Source: Hyphomicrobiaceae bacterium (GTDB lineage Bacteria > Pseudomonadota > Alphaproteobacteria > Rhizobiales > Methyloligellaceae). Taken from it: DNA of 64,000 nt. This document shows, piece by piece, positions 48,953-59,099 of this stretch. The translations under genes and the position numbers were made by a program. The stretch spans positions 71,609 through 135,608 of the forward strand of contig JALCBY010000010.1 of NCBI GenBank assembly GCA_028066055.1, read 5' to 3'. How positions within the stretch are numbered: the stretch's first letter is position 1; every line of letters starts with the position of its first letter. The notes under the pieces were generated by a model. It was not told where the DNA came from. It saw only the letters and a list, made by a program, of their open reading frames with translations, and did not search any database.

Positions 48953-49896
48953 GTCTCATTCTCCGGCAGCTCACCATTCGCCGTCAGGCCGAGACGACGG
49001 ATCTCCCACTCCAGCTCGACACCGCTGTTTTCCTTGACCCGGGCGCGCACCGTCTCGCCGAGTTCTTCGATATCGGTGCCACTTGCACCACCCTCGTTGA
49101 TGAGGAAATTGCAATGCTTCTCCGAAACGCGGGCACCGCCGATCTGCAGCCCGCGGCATCCGGCAGCGTCAATCAGTTCCCAGGCGCTGTGGCCGGGTGG
49201 ATTCTTGAAGGTGCTCCCCCCCGTCCGCGCCTTAACCGGCTGGGCCTGTTCGCGATAGTCGGCCACCGCGTTCATTTCCGCCTGGATGCGTTCCCGGTCC
49301 CCCGCCTCACCCTGAAACAGGGCTTCGGTGAAGACAAAGTCGTCGGACACGCCGCAATGGCGGTAGCTGAATTTCATGTCGGCATTGCTGAGCACGTGAA
49401 CATCGCCTGACCGGTCGACCGCGCGCGCTTCCAGCAGCACATCCTTGGTTTCCCGCCCATGCGCGCCGCCGTTCATCCGGAGCGCACCGCCGACGGAGCC
49501 CGGAATACCGCGATAAAAGGTCAGCCCGGCGATGCTGGCGTCTGCGGCGGCACGCGCCACCTTCACGTCGGGAACGGCGGAGCCGGCGCGAACCCTGTAG
49601 CCCTCCTCCACAACGATCTGTCCGAAACCGCGGCCCAGACGAATCACCACACCGGGTATCCCGCCATCGCGGACCAGCAGGTTTGAGCCGAGACCGATGA
49701 CCGTTACGGGAACATCGGATGGCAACTCCGAAAAGAAGTAAGCAAGATCTGTCTCGTCAGCCGGTGTAAACAGGACCTGCGCAGGCCCGCCCACGCGAAA
49801 CCACGTGATGTCCGACAGAGCCGCGTTCGGTTTCAGCCTCCCCTTCAGTTCCGGGAGCCTGGCCGCCAGGTCGCTTGTCATGTCGGCGAAACTCAA
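48949..49896 (-). CDS. murB: UDP-N-acetylenolpyruvoylglucosamine reductase
   Basis: MurB reduces UDP-GlcNAc-enolpyruvate to UDP-MurNAc using FAD and NADPH. The TTG at 49896 has GGAG seven bases upstream; the ATG five codons later has no site. The 315-residue product has the FAD segment [26 protein letters not shown], then [18 protein letters not shown] and [13 protein letters not shown]. The active-site Ser falls in GGSTF. The layout fits the type II MurB without the extra lobe. It lies between murC and ddl. Confidence 0.95.
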   Translation of the reverse strand: MSFADMTSDLAARLPELKGRLKPNAALSDITWFRVGGPAQVLFTPADETDLAYFFSELPSDVPVTVIGLGSNLLVRDGGIPGVVIRLGRGFGQIVVEEGYRVRAGSAVPDVKVARAAADASIAGLTFYRGIPGSVGGALRMNGGAHGRETKDVLLEARAVDRSGDVHVLSNADMKFSYRHCGVSDDFVFTEALFQGEAGDRERIQAEMNAVADYREQAQPVKARTGGSTFKNPPGHSAWELIDAAGCRGLQIGGARVSEKHCNFLINEGGASGTDIEELGETVRARVKENSGVELEWEIRRLGLTANGELPENET

Positions 49897-49900
49897 TCCC

Positions 49901-51328
49901 CTACTCCGCTGCAGGCTTCAACCGGTCGAGCTGAGCGGGCAGCGCGTGCATCCACTCGGTAATCGTACCCGCCCCCAATCCGATCACCAGATCGCCCGGC
50001 CGGATGTTAGCCGCCACCACTTCGGGCAATTGTGTTTCGTCCTCGATCGCGTAAACAAATTCGTGCCCCTGCCGCTTCAGGCCCTCGATGAGCGCGTCAC
50101 GATCCGCACCGTCTATCGGCTGTTCGCCGGCGGAGTATACCGGAGTGACAATCACCACATCGGCTTCGCTGAAGCAGGTGCAGAAGTCGCCAAACAGGTT
50201 CTTCAGTCGAGTGTAGCGATGGGGCTGCACGATTGCGATCACACGCGCATGCGTGGTCCCGCGAGCCGCTTTCAAAACGGACGCAATTTCAACCGGATGA
50301 TGGGCGTAGTCATCGTAGACGGGGACACCGTTCCAGTTTCCGGTCAACGTGAAACGGCGCGCGACGCCGCCGAACCGTTCCAGCGAGGATCGGATATCAT
50401 CGTCCGCGATGCCGATTTCAGCCGCAACCCCCAACGCCGCCAGCGCGTTGAGCGCGTTATACTGCCCCGGAATGGGCAAGCGCAGGTCCTTCAGCGACCG
50501 CGCGCCGCCCGGCGCGTCAGCGCTGATATCGACATCAAAGACGGAGATACCGTTTTCCGCGCGGTAGTTTGAAAGCCGCAGGTCGGCATCATCCGCAATA
50601 CCATATGTGAGGACACGCTGACCGCGCTGGGCGCGGCCGATCTGCGCGATCATTTCGCGCACAATGGGATGATCCAGTCCGGCGACCACCAGGCCGTAGA
50701 ACGGAACATTGTCAAAGTAGGTTTTGAATGCGCCGTGCAGCGCCTCCAGTGACTGCCAATAATCCATGTGTTCAGGGTCGATATTCGTCACCACGCTGAT
50801 GCGGCTCGGCAGCGCGAGAAACGTCCCGTCGGATTCATCCGCCTCGACGACCATCCATTCGCCCTTGCCGATGCGTGCGTTCGATCCCCAATTCTGGATG
50901 ATGCCGCCGGATATCACTGTCGGATCGAGGTCGGCCAGCTGCAGCACCTCCGCGATGAGGGAGGTTGTCGTGGTCTTGCCATGGGTTCCGGTCACGGAGA
51001 CCGTGGCGCATTCGCGCATCAGTTCCGCGAGCATTTCGGCACGGCTGAGAACCGGCAGATTGCGCTCGCGTGCGGCAGCATATTCCGGATTGTCTTCCTT
51101 AACCGCACTTGAAAGGACCACAAACGCCGCCCCATCAATGTTCGCCGGTTCGTGTCCGATAAAACAGGTCACACCCTTTTCGCGCAGGCGGCGTACATTG
51201 GCGCTGTCTTTGAGATCGCTGCCGCGCACGTCATAGCCGCGGTCATGCAGAACCTCGGCAATCGCGCTCATGCCGATGCCGCCGATACCGACTATGTGAA
51301 ACGGCCCGATTTTGCGGGGCATTCGCAT
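49901..51328 (-). CDS. murC: UDP-N-acetylmuramate--L-alanine ligase
   Basis: MurC adds the first amino acid, L-Ala, to UDP-MurNAc. The 475-residue product has the N-terminal Rossmann motif [15 protein letters not shown] and the ATP-binding [10 protein letters not shown] near 115. The Mur-ligase middle part has [16 protein letters not shown], and the C-terminal domain carries the catalytic and phosphate residues in [11 protein letters not shown]. It follows murG by 49 bases and precedes murB by 4. Confidence 0.96.
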   Translation of the reverse strand: MRMPRKIGPFHIVGIGGIGMSAIAEVLHDRGYDVRGSDLKDSANVRRLREKGVTCFIGHEPANIDGAAFVVLSSAVKEDNPEYAAARERNLPVLSRAEMLAELMRECATVSVTGTHGKTTTTSLIAEVLQLADLDPTVISGGIIQNWGSNARIGKGEWMVVEADESDGTFLALPSRISVVTNIDPEHMDYWQSLEALHGAFKTYFDNVPFYGLVVAGLDHPIVREMIAQIGRAQRGQRVLTYGIADDADLRLSNYRAENGISVFDVDISADAPGGARSLKDLRLPIPGQYNALNALAALGVAAEIGIADDDIRSSLERFGGVARRFTLTGNWNGVPVYDDYAHHPVEIASVLKAARGTTHARVIAIVQPHRYTRLKNLFGDFCTCFSEADVVIVTPVYSAGEQPIDGADRDALIEGLKRQGHEFVYAIEDETQLPEVVAANIRPGDLVIGLGAGTITEWMHALPAQLDRLKPAAE

Positions 51329-51377
51329 ATGCGCAACTCCTCCCGGTCCCGGTTGTTTTCAGGACAAACTGCCCACC

Positions 51378-52469
51378 TCAGCGCCTGAGCTCTTCGATCA
51401 CATCTGCAAGCTTTGCCACCGCCCCCGGCTCACCGACGCTGCGTGCCGCCCGCGCCGCGCCGCCGAGAATATTTGCGTCGGACGACAGCCGGCTGATTTC
51501 GTCGCGCAGACGATCAGGGGTAAAGTCTTTCTGCTCAATACACCATCCACCGCCGACGTCTTGAATGCGAGTTGCATTCTCCAGCTGATCGTTGTCAAGG
51601 GCGTGCGGAAAAGGAACGTAAATGGCCGGGCGTCCGAGAACGGCCGTTTCGGCCACGGTCGAGGCGCCGGATCGCGAGACAATCAGATGTGCCTCCGCCA
51701 TGCGTTTCGGTAAGTCGGAAAAGAATGTGGCGAGTTCAGCGGTGATTCCAACGGCACCATATGCGGTGCTTACCCGGTCCATGTCTTCTTCGCGAACCTG
51801 CTGGACAAGCCTGATCCGCTTCCTGTCTTCCTCCGACATTCCGGCCAATGCGTCCGGAACGATATCCGCGAAAGCCCTTGCGCCCTGGCTGCCCCCAAAC
51901 ACGAGAAGTGAAAGCGCGCCTGACGCGGTTGGAGCCTTGTAAGGCACCGCTGCGGCCAGGACTGCGTCTCTGACGGGCATGCCGACCAGGCGAACCTTGT
52001 CCAAGCCGGTGCCTTCGAGATGTTTCGTCTTTTCAAACGACACGGCGATCTTGCTGGCAAGGCGCACCAGCAGCCGGTTGGCGCGCCCCATCACTGCATT
52101 CGCCTCGTGGATGACAAAGGGTACGCCGCAAAGGCGGGCCGCCAGCAATGGCGGTACTGTCGGATAGCCTCCGAACCCCACCATCACGGACGGCTTTTGA
52201 GACTTCACGAGGGCGCGTGCATGAAACACGCCGCGCAGCAGTGTCATGGCCGTGCGCGCTATGGCCACTGGCGAGCGCCCCCGCAAGGTTGCGGATGGAA
52301 CCTGGTGCGCCGTGCGTCCGGGAAATTCGATCCCATACTGGTCGGCGCGAACATCGGTCACGAGATCGACGTCGTAGCCTCTCCGCCCAAGTTCTTCCGT
52401 GAGCGCGAATGCGGGAAACAGATGTCCGCCCGTCCCACCGGCGGCGATCATAACGACTGGCTTGTTCAT
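51378..52469 (-). CDS. murG: UDP-N-acetylglucosamine--lipid I GlcNAc transferase
   Basis: MurG adds GlcNAc to lipid I at the inner face of the inner membrane, producing lipid II. It is a GT28-type enzyme of 363 residues. The N-terminal motif AAGGTGGHLFPAFAL is the GGTGGHxxP glycine loop. The second glycine loop is LVFGGSQGARAF, and the donor-binding site is ADLIVSRSGASTVAETAVLGRPAI-like (AHLIVSRSGASTVAE). It overlaps ftsW by 4 bases (52466-52469). Confidence 0.96.
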   Translation of the reverse strand: MNKPVVMIAAGGTGGHLFPAFALTEELGRRGYDVDLVTDVRADQYGIEFPGRTAHQVPSATLRGRSPVAIARTAMTLLRGVFHARALVKSQKPSVMVGFGGYPTVPPLLAARLCGVPFVIHEANAVMGRANRLLVRLASKIAVSFEKTKHLEGTGLDKVRLVGMPVRDAVLAAAVPYKAPTASGALSLLVFGGSQGARAFADIVPDALAGMSEEDRKRIRLVQQVREEDMDRVSTAYGAVGITAELATFFSDLPKRMAEAHLIVSRSGASTVAETAVLGRPAIYVPFPHALDNDQLENATRIQDVGGGWCIEQKDFTPDRLRDEISRLSSDANILGGAARAARSVGEPGAVAKLADVIEELRR

Positions 52470-53632
52470 GCCTTGGCCTCCTGAGAGGTATCCGCCACAC
52501 TGTCGGAGACCCTGGTGAACCGCTCCGCGCGAGGCCGCCGACGCGTGAGGCCGAGAACGAAGCCCATGGTCAGGGCCATCGAAAGCAGTGACGAACCGCC
52601 ATAGGAAATAAACGGCAGCGTCATCCCCTTTGCCGGCAGCATACCGACATTCACGGCCATGTTGATGAGCGCCTGAAGACCGAACAACGATACCAGTCCA
52701 ATGGTCGCGATACGGATAAATCCATCCGTTTCGCCGTGCACACGCACCATTGCACGCAGCACGATGAACGCGAAGACCACAACGATCGCAAGACAGGTGA
52801 TCAAACCAAACTCCTCGGCCACCACCGCGAAGACGAAGTCGGCATGAGAGTCGGGCAGAACGTGTTTGACTGTTCCCTCTCCAGGACCGGTTCCGAACCA
52901 GCCACCGTTGCGAAAGGCTTCGATCGCCCGATCGGTCTGATAGGTATCGCCGCTGGAAGGCGCGAAGAACCGGTCGAAGCGTTCGGTAACATGTGGCACC
53001 GTGAAATAGGCCGCCACGCCAGCTATCAGGAGGCCGGCAACGAGCAGTCCAACCCAGACGACAGACATGCCCGCAAGAAAGAAAAGGCTACCCCAGACGA
53101 GGCTCACAAGAAGCGCTTGTCCGAAGTCCGGTTGCATGACCAGGAGCGCAACAAACAGGACGTAACAAAAGACCGCCATCGGAATGCTTGGCACATCGTC
53201 GCGTTGCTGCGTTTCGGAAAACAGCCATGCGCTGACGACGACGAAAGCCGGTTTTGCGAATTCCGAGGGTTGAATTGAAACCCCGCCAAGCAGCAGCCAT
53301 CTTGTCGCGCCCTTGATTTCGACTCCGAGCCAGATCGTGACCACCATCAGTGCAAGGCAAACGACGAACAATGCGAGACTGAAGCGACGGATCATGCGGG
53401 GAGTGAACATTGAGCTTACAACCAGCACCGCAAGCGCAGGCGCGATCATCGCCGCGTGACGCTTGAAAAAATGGAAGGTGTCGAGATCAAGCCGGCCCGC
53501 AACGGAGGGACTCGCGGCGAGCGACAGAATGACGCCGCCCGCCATCAGCACCACCACGGCGGAAAACAGCAGGCGGTCGACGGTGAACCACCAATCGGAC
53601 AGGAGGCTGCGGTCCGACCTAGCAAACCTCAT
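52466..53632 (-). CDS. ftsW: FtsW, SEDS-family lipid II polymerase of the divisome
   Basis: FtsW polymerises lipid II at the division site together with FtsI. The 388-residue product has about ten membrane helices. The SEDS motif PSEFAKPAFVVVSAWLF is present, as are the extracytoplasmic loop QPDFGQALLVSLVWGSLFF and the late motif KGMTLPFISYGGSSLLSMAL. The C-terminal tail is Arg-rich (LGLTRRRPRAERF). The murD and murG genes flank it with 4-base overlaps on both sides. Confidence 0.96.
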   Translation of the reverse strand: MRFARSDRSLLSDWWFTVDRLLFSAVVVLMAGGVILSLAASPSVAGRLDLDTFHFFKRHAAMIAPALAVLVVSSMFTPRMIRRFSLALFVVCLALMVVTIWLGVEIKGATRWLLLGGVSIQPSEFAKPAFVVVSAWLFSETQQRDDVPSIPMAVFCYVLFVALLVMQPDFGQALLVSLVWGSLFFLAGMSVVWVGLLVAGLLIAGVAAYFTVPHVTERFDRFFAPSSGDTYQTDRAIEAFRNGGWFGTGPGEGTVKHVLPDSHADFVFAVVAEEFGLITCLAIVVVFAFIVLRAMVRVHGETDGFIRIATIGLVSLFGLQALINMAVNVGMLPAKGMTLPFISYGGSSLLSMALTMGFVLGLTRRRPRAERFTRVSDSVADTSQEAKA

Positions 53633-55038
53633 GCGGCCTCACTCGCAGTCATCACAATGCCCTCCAGTTCCGATACCAGCCTTTTGAACGCATTACCGCG
53701 CACCGCAAAACTTCGAAACTGATCGAAGGATGCACATGCGGGCGACAACAAAACCACCGCTTCCGCCGCACCGCTGGCTCCCGCGCCAGCGCTCGCTTCG
53801 CGAACCGCGTTGTCCAACGTCCCGCAGAGCGTGTAATCAACCTGGCCATCCAGCGTTGTGGCGAAATCTTCCGCCGCTTCACCAATGAGGTAGGCGTGCG
53901 CAATGCGCGGAAAATACGCACTTAGTCTGGCAATGCCACCGTCCTTCGCAAGCCCACCCGCGATCCAGTGTATATCCTCAAAACTGGCCAGCGCATGCGC
54001 AGCGGCATCGGCATTCGTACCCTTCGAATCGTTGATGAAAAGGACATTGCCCAGTCGCCCCACCTCCTCCATGCGATGCTCAAGACCGGGAAAACTACGC
54101 AGACCTTGCGTAATCTGCGGCACATCCAGTCCAAGACCACGTGCGAGCGCAAAGGCGATCGCCGCATTCTGTGCGTTGTGCTCACCGCGCAGGGACCCGA
54201 TACCGGCAAGATCGACAACAGCCGTTTCGCGCCCCTCTCTCCTTTCGCGCAATGTACTCCCCGAGGCGGCAACGCCATCGTCCACCGGCTCCTTCACCGA
54301 AACCTGGGCCACGTCAAACGGTCCCGAAAGTGTTTTCGCGATTATGCGGCAAGGCTCGTCATCGATGCCGATAACCGCCCGGCCCGAAGCCGGCAGGCCG
54401 GAAAATATCCGCGATTTGACCGCCGCGTAGTTCTCCAGCGTCCCGTGGCGATCGAGATGATCGGGGGAGATATTCAACAGAGCGGCGGCATCCGCCTTCA
54501 GAGTTGGCGTCAGATCGATCTGATAGGAGGAGAATTCGATAACATAGACCGTGTCGTCCGTCAGGGTTGGCAATTCGAGGATCGCGGTGCCGATGTTCCC
54601 ACCGAGAGCGGTATTGAACCCCGCATTCGCAAGGATGTGCGCCATGAGAGCCGCAGTCGTGGATTTCCCGTTGGTTCCGGTAATCGCCACCACCTGCGCC
54701 CGCGAGTTCAGCCTCTCGCGCTCCCGAAAGAACAGCTCGGTGTCACCGATAACCTCAACTCCGGCAGCGCGGGCGAGTTCAACCGTCCAATGCGGCGCAG
54801 GATGCGTCAGGGGAACGCCGGGCGAGAGCACGAGAGCGGAAACATCTTTCCAGTCAAACTCGCGCAGATCGGCGACCTCGATGCCCTCCGCCGCAGCCGC
54901 CTTTCTCGAAACTTCCGAATCATCCCACGCCACAACCTCGGCGTAACCGGCTCGCAGCGCCCGCGCAGCGGCAATGCCGCTCAATCCGAGACCGAAAAGG
55001 GCGACGGTTTTGTCCGAGAACACATGGATCGGAATCAT
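53629..55038 (-). CDS. murD: UDP-N-acetylmuramoylalanine--D-glutamate ligase
   Basis: MurD adds D-Glu to UDP-MurNAc-L-Ala. The 469-residue product has the N-terminal domain with VALFGLGLSGIAAARAL, the ATP-binding GTNGKSTTAAL near 122 and the Mur central stretch VYVIEFSSYQIDLTP. The C-terminal segment FPGLEHRMEEVGRLGNVLFINDSKGTNADAAAHAL includes the residues that contact the nucleotide and phosphate. It overlaps ftsW by 4 bases and follows mraY by 10. Confidence 0.96.
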   Translation of the reverse strand: MIPIHVFSDKTVALFGLGLSGIAAARALRAGYAEVVAWDDSEVSRKAAAAEGIEVADLREFDWKDVSALVLSPGVPLTHPAPHWTVELARAAGVEVIGDTELFFRERERLNSRAQVVAITGTNGKSTTAALMAHILANAGFNTALGGNIGTAILELPTLTDDTVYVIEFSSYQIDLTPTLKADAAALLNISPDHLDRHGTLENYAAVKSRIFSGLPASGRAVIGIDDEPCRIIAKTLSGPFDVAQVSVKEPVDDGVAASGSTLRERREGRETAVVDLAGIGSLRGEHNAQNAAIAFALARGLGLDVPQITQGLRSFPGLEHRMEEVGRLGNVLFINDSKGTNADAAAHALASFEDIHWIAGGLAKDGGIARLSAYFPRIAHAYLIGEAAEDFATTLDGQVDYTLCGTLDNAVREASAGAGASGAAEAVVLLSPACASFDQFRSFAVRGNAFKRLVSELEGIVMTASEAA

Positions 55039-55048
55039 GGGCGCGATC

Positions 55049-56134
55049 TTAGCGCAATTTCAGCGTCGCCAGTCCCATCATCGAAAGCACGATGGATATG
55101 ATCCAGAACCGGATCACGATCGTCGCTTCCTTCCATCCCTTTTGTTCGAAATGGTGGTGTAGCGGCGCCATTCTGAAGACCCGTTTGCCGGTCAGCTTGA
55201 ATGAAACCACCTGCACGATCACCGAGATGGTTTCGAGCACAAACAGCCCGCCAACGATGGCGAGGACAATCTCGTGCTTAATGGCCACGGCAATAGCGCC
55301 GAGCGCACCGCCCAGGGCAAGTGAGCCGGTATCGCCCATGAAAATCGTCGCCGGCGGCGCGTTGAACCACAGGAAGCCAAGACCGGCGCCCACGAGCGCA
55401 CCGCAGATCACCGCGAGTTCACCTGCCCCTTGTACGAAATGGATCTGCAAATGATCGGCGAAGACCTTGTTGCCAACCAGATAGGCTATGGCACCGAAGG
55501 TGGCGGCAGCGATCATCACCGGAACGATGGCCAGGCCGTCGAGGCCATCGGTCAGGTTCACCGCGTTGCCGGCGCCGACAATGATGAACCCGCCGAGCAG
55601 GATGAACAGCGGTCCGAGATCAATTAGCAGATTCTTGAAAAACGGAAAGGCGAGCGATGTCGAGAAGGGTTCGGTCCCGACTTTCATCATCACGTAGACC
55701 GCCAGCATGGCAATGCCGGTTTCCAGCGATATTCTGATCTTTCCGGGAAACCCGTCGGTCGAGCGCGTGGTCACCTTGAGGTAATCGTCGTAAAGGCCGA
55801 TCGCGCCATAGCTCAAGGTCACCATCAGCACGACCCAGACGTAGGTATTCGAGAGGTTGGCCCACAGAAGCGTGGCCACCGATACGCCCATCAGGATCAT
55901 CAGCCCGCCCATTGTCGGTGTACCCTGCTTTCCGACGATATGGCTCATCGGGCCGTCGTCGCGGATCGGCTGACCGCGCCCTTGCTTGACACGCAGCGCA
56001 TTGATCAGCGCCGGCCCGAACAGAAAGACGAGCAACAGCGCCGTCATGGTGGCCGCGCCCGTCCGAAACGTGATGTAACGGAAGACGTTGAAAAGCTGAA
56101 CCTGGTCGGAGAACTGAACCAGCCACTGAAGCAT
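55049..56134 (-). CDS. mraY: Phospho-N-acetylmuramoyl-pentapeptide transferase
   Basis: MraY attaches UDP-MurNAc-pentapeptide to undecaprenyl phosphate, forming lipid I in the inner membrane. The 361-residue product has about ten membrane helices. The catalytic acid residues appear in YDDYLKV and [10 protein letters not shown], with the start-side motif [11 protein letters not shown]. The C-terminal [15 protein letters not shown] is the conserved loop with the His triplet. It lies between murF and murD with short gaps (30 and 10 bases). Confidence 0.97.
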   Translation of the reverse strand: MLQWLVQFSDQVQLFNVFRYITFRTGAATMTALLLVFLFGPALINALRVKQGRGQPIRDDGPMSHIVGKQGTPTMGGLMILMGVSVATLLWANLSNTYVWVVLMVTLSYGAIGLYDDYLKVTTRSTDGFPGKIRISLETGIAMLAVYVMMKVGTEPFSTSLAFPFFKNLLIDLGPLFILLGGFIIVGAGNAVNLTDGLDGLAIVPVMIAAATFGAIAYLVGNKVFADHLQIHFVQGAGELAVICGALVGAGLGFLWFNAPPATIFMGDTGSLALGGALGAIAVAIKHEIVLAIVGGLFVLETISVIVQVVSFKLTGKRVFRMAPLHHHFEQKGWKEATIVIRFWIISIVLSMMGLATLKLR

Positions 56135-56164
56135 ATCTGCCTTCCCTCCCGAAAGCTGTACCCG

Positions 56165-57589
56165 CTATTCGGCCCGAGCGCCCCGGTCCGCCAAATGTGC
56201 GCGCAGCGCCTCCACAAGCGGTCCCATTCTGGTGCCGAGAGACCCCTTGATCATAACGACGTCGCCCACCTTCACCGCCTCGGGTAATGCGCGGATCAGT
56301 CCGTCAGAATTCTCAGCATACGCCCCACACCGTGATTCGGGTAAGGCATCATAGAGTGAGCGCATATGCGGCCCGCAGGCAAAAACAACATCTACCCCCG
56401 CCGCGTCAACCGGTTCGGCAAGGTCCGCGTGCAATTCCGGTGATGTTTCCCCAAGCTCCAGCATGTCGCCCAGAACGGCGACCCGGCGCGGATGATCGCT
56501 GCGCGGCACATCACCAAGTGCGGTCAGTGCCGCGCGCATGGAAGCCGGATTGGCATTGTAGCTCTCGTCAATCAGGGCGATCTTCCCCCCGTCCAGTTCG
56601 AAGTACGACCGCGCACCGCGTCCCACCGGTGCAGCATATGACGACAGCGTGGCCGCGGCCTTTTCAAGATCGGCACCGACAGCTTCGACCGCCGCCAATA
56701 CGGCCAGGGAGTTCATCACGAGATGCCGCCCGGCGGCACCAACCCGATAAGAGAGCAATTTGTCACCGATTTTCGCGTCGACCTGTGAGCCGTCGTCGGC
56801 GCCCGTCATCGTAATCAGGCGGGCGTCCGCGCCATCGCCCGATCCGAAACCGACGATCCGTCCTGCCCCCGCTTCCCTGGCGCGTTTCGCGAGACGTTCA
56901 AAATGCGGATTGTCGGTGTTCAATATTGCAATCCCGCCGGGTTCAAGTCCCAGGAAAATCTCCGCCTTGGCCTCGGCGATCTGTTCCACCGAATCAAAAA
57001 ATTCCAGATGAACCGGCTCGACGGTCGTGATGATCGCCACGTGCGGACGGACGAGCCGGACAAGGGGTGTGATCTCGCCGGGATGGTTCATACCGACTTC
57101 AAACACGCCGTAATCGGCGCTTGGCGGAAAATTGGCCAGCGTGAGCGGCACGCCCCAATGGTTGTTGTAGGACTTCTGCGAGGCATGGGTTTCGCCGGAC
57201 GGGCCGAGCGCCAACCGCAATGCTTCTTTCGTGCCCGTCTTGCCGACACTGCCCGTGACCGCGATGACCTTGGCGTCACTTCTGTTGCGCGCCGCGGCAC
57301 CAAGCTGGCCAAGTGCTTCAAGTGTGTCCGCGACGCGGATCAGCGGACCGGACAGCGCATCGACGTCGGCATCTTCCGCGACAAGTGCCGCGACCGCACC
57401 TGCGGCAAATGCCGTCTTCACAAAGTCATGGCCGTCGAGATTATCCCCGCGAATGGCGGCGAAGAGTGCGCCTATTTCGAGTGTCCGGCTGTCGAACGAT
57501 ACGCTTGAGATGTCCGGTGTGCCGTCTCCTTCGACACGGCCTCCAGTCGCGGCAAGCACATCGGCAAATGTCCACAACGGCCCGGTCAT
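56165..57589 (-). CDS. murF: UDP-N-acetylmuramoyl-tripeptide--D-alanyl-D-alanine ligase
   Basis: MurF adds D-Ala-D-Ala to the UDP-MurNAc-tripeptide. The 474-residue product has an N-terminal uridine-binding domain, the P-loop-like TGSVGKTGTKEAL near 112 and the stretch VPLTLANFPPSADYGVFEVGMNHPGEI. The C-terminal IDESYNANPASMRAAL is highly typical of MurF. It overlaps murE by 4 bases and precedes mraY. Confidence 0.96.
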   Translation of the reverse strand: MTGPLWTFADVLAATGGRVEGDGTPDISSVSFDSRTLEIGALFAAIRGDNLDGHDFVKTAFAAGAVAALVAEDADVDALSGPLIRVADTLEALGQLGAAARNRSDAKVIAVTGSVGKTGTKEALRLALGPSGETHASQKSYNNHWGVPLTLANFPPSADYGVFEVGMNHPGEITPLVRLVRPHVAIITTVEPVHLEFFDSVEQIAEAKAEIFLGLEPGGIAILNTDNPHFERLAKRAREAGAGRIVGFGSGDGADARLITMTGADDGSQVDAKIGDKLLSYRVGAAGRHLVMNSLAVLAAVEAVGADLEKAAATLSSYAAPVGRGARSYFELDGGKIALIDESYNANPASMRAALTALGDVPRSDHPRRVAVLGDMLELGETSPELHADLAEPVDAAGVDVVFACGPHMRSLYDALPESRCGAYAENSDGLIRALPEAVKVGDVVMIKGSLGTRMGPLVEALRAHLADRGARAE

Positions 57590-59046
57590 GTCGCCGCCCC
57601 CTGACCCAGAACGTTTGTCGCCGCCTCATGGTCGCTGAACGGCAGAACCGTATCACCGACGACCTGTCCTTTTTCATGCCCCTTGCCTGCGATCACCAGA
57701 ATATCCCCGGCTTCAAGTTCCGATATTGCCGTCTCGATTGCTTTTCCACGGTCGGCAATTTCGCGCGCTGTAGGCGCGGTTTCCAAAATCTCTGCACGAA
57801 TGGCAGCCGGATCCTCACCGCGCGGATTGTCGTCGGTCACGATCACCACATCCGCTTTCCTGCCGGCAATCTGTCCCATCTCCGGACGCTTGCCCTTGTC
57901 GCGATCTCCGCCGCAGCCGAACACGACGGCCAGTCTGCCCTGCGCGTAGGGCCGCAGCGCATCAAGCACCTTGGCGAGCGCGTCGGGCTTGTGTGCGTAG
58001 TCCACGAACACCGGCGCGCCCTTTGCTGACGTTCCGACCAGTTCAAGGCGGCCTTTCGCACCAATCAGTTCTTCCATGAGCGGCAGGATATCACCCGCCT
58101 CGGCTCCGCACGCCATGCACAGGCCAGCGGCGACAAGCGCATTGGAAGCCTGAAACTCACCCACCAATGGCAATGTGACGTCGCAAATGCCCCCTTCATG
58201 TTCGACACGCAGGTGCTGTGAGAATCCGTCCCGCTCAACGTCGAGCAATCTGAGCGTATCACCGGTCTGCCCGACCGTGATCAGAGGAAGTGATCTTTCC
58301 TTCGCCGCGGCAGCCACCGGACCTGCCATATCCGAATCCGCGTTCACCACAACGGACGCGCCTTCGGGAAGAAGCGTGCGGAACAGACGGAGTTTCTGTG
58401 CCAGATAGTCCTCGAACGTCGGGTGGTAGTCGAGATGGTCGCGCGACAGGTTGGTAAAAGCCGCCGCTGCGAACCATACACCATCGAGACGACGTTGCTG
58501 AAGTCCATGGCTTGAGGCCTCAAGTGCCAGATGCGTGACGCCTTCATCCGCCAGTTCCGCGAGCTCCCTATGCAGCAAGACCGGGTCGGGCGTCGTCAGT
58601 CCTCCCTTTTTCATGCCGGACGGCGTCTCGATCCCAATGGTTCCCAGGCTTGCCGCCTGATGACCCAAGGCCTGCCATAGCTGCCTCACATAAGAGACGA
58701 TCGACGACTTGCCGCTGGTCCCGGTCACCGCAACGATTGTATCGGGCTGCCGGGCGAAGAAACGCGCGGCCATCAGCGCGAACGCACGGCGGGCGTCGGG
58801 TTCCTCGATGACGGCCAATCCCTCTTTCGCAGGAAGCGATGTATCCTGCGGGACAAGAATAGCGGCCGCGCCGTTTTCGAGCGCCTGGGGAATGAACTTC
58901 GCCCCATCGGTTTGCGTGCCCGGCAGGGCCGCGAACAGAAAACCCGGCGAGACGTCACGGCTGTCCGCGGTCAAACCACAAATATCGACCCGCGACATGT
59001 CGTCGGGCAGCGAATGCCCTGCCCCGGCAAGCTCACCTAATTTCAT
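57586..59046 (-). CDS. murE: UDP-N-acetylmuramoyl-tripeptide synthetase, meso-diaminopimelate type
   Basis: MurE adds the third amino acid to the peptide stem. The 486-residue product has the ATP-binding TGTSGKSS (108-115) and the C-terminal motif DNPR at 406-409 (VIVTDDNPRGEDP), which marks meso-diaminopimelate as the amino acid rather than lysine. EASSHGL and the VFVDYAHKPDAL segment are also present. It overlaps murF by 4 bases and follows ftsI by 53. Confidence 0.97.
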   Translation of the reverse strand: MKLGELAGAGHSLPDDMSRVDICGLTADSRDVSPGFLFAALPGTQTDGAKFIPQALENGAAAILVPQDTSLPAKEGLAVIEEPDARRAFALMAARFFARQPDTIVAVTGTSGKSSIVSYVRQLWQALGHQAASLGTIGIETPSGMKKGGLTTPDPVLLHRELAELADEGVTHLALEASSHGLQQRRLDGVWFAAAAFTNLSRDHLDYHPTFEDYLAQKLRLFRTLLPEGASVVVNADSDMAGPVAAAAKERSLPLITVGQTGDTLRLLDVERDGFSQHLRVEHEGGICDVTLPLVGEFQASNALVAAGLCMACGAEAGDILPLMEELIGAKGRLELVGTSAKGAPVFVDYAHKPDALAKVLDALRPYAQGRLAVVFGCGGDRDKGKRPEMGQIAGRKADVVIVTDDNPRGEDPAAIRAEILETAPTAREIADRGKAIETAISELEAGDILVIAGKGHEKGQVVGDTVLPFSDHEAATNVLGQGAAT

Positions 59047-59099
59047 CGCAAGTCCAGCGAAATCGCGTATGCGGGCAGAAACCCGCGGCTCGTCGCCCG

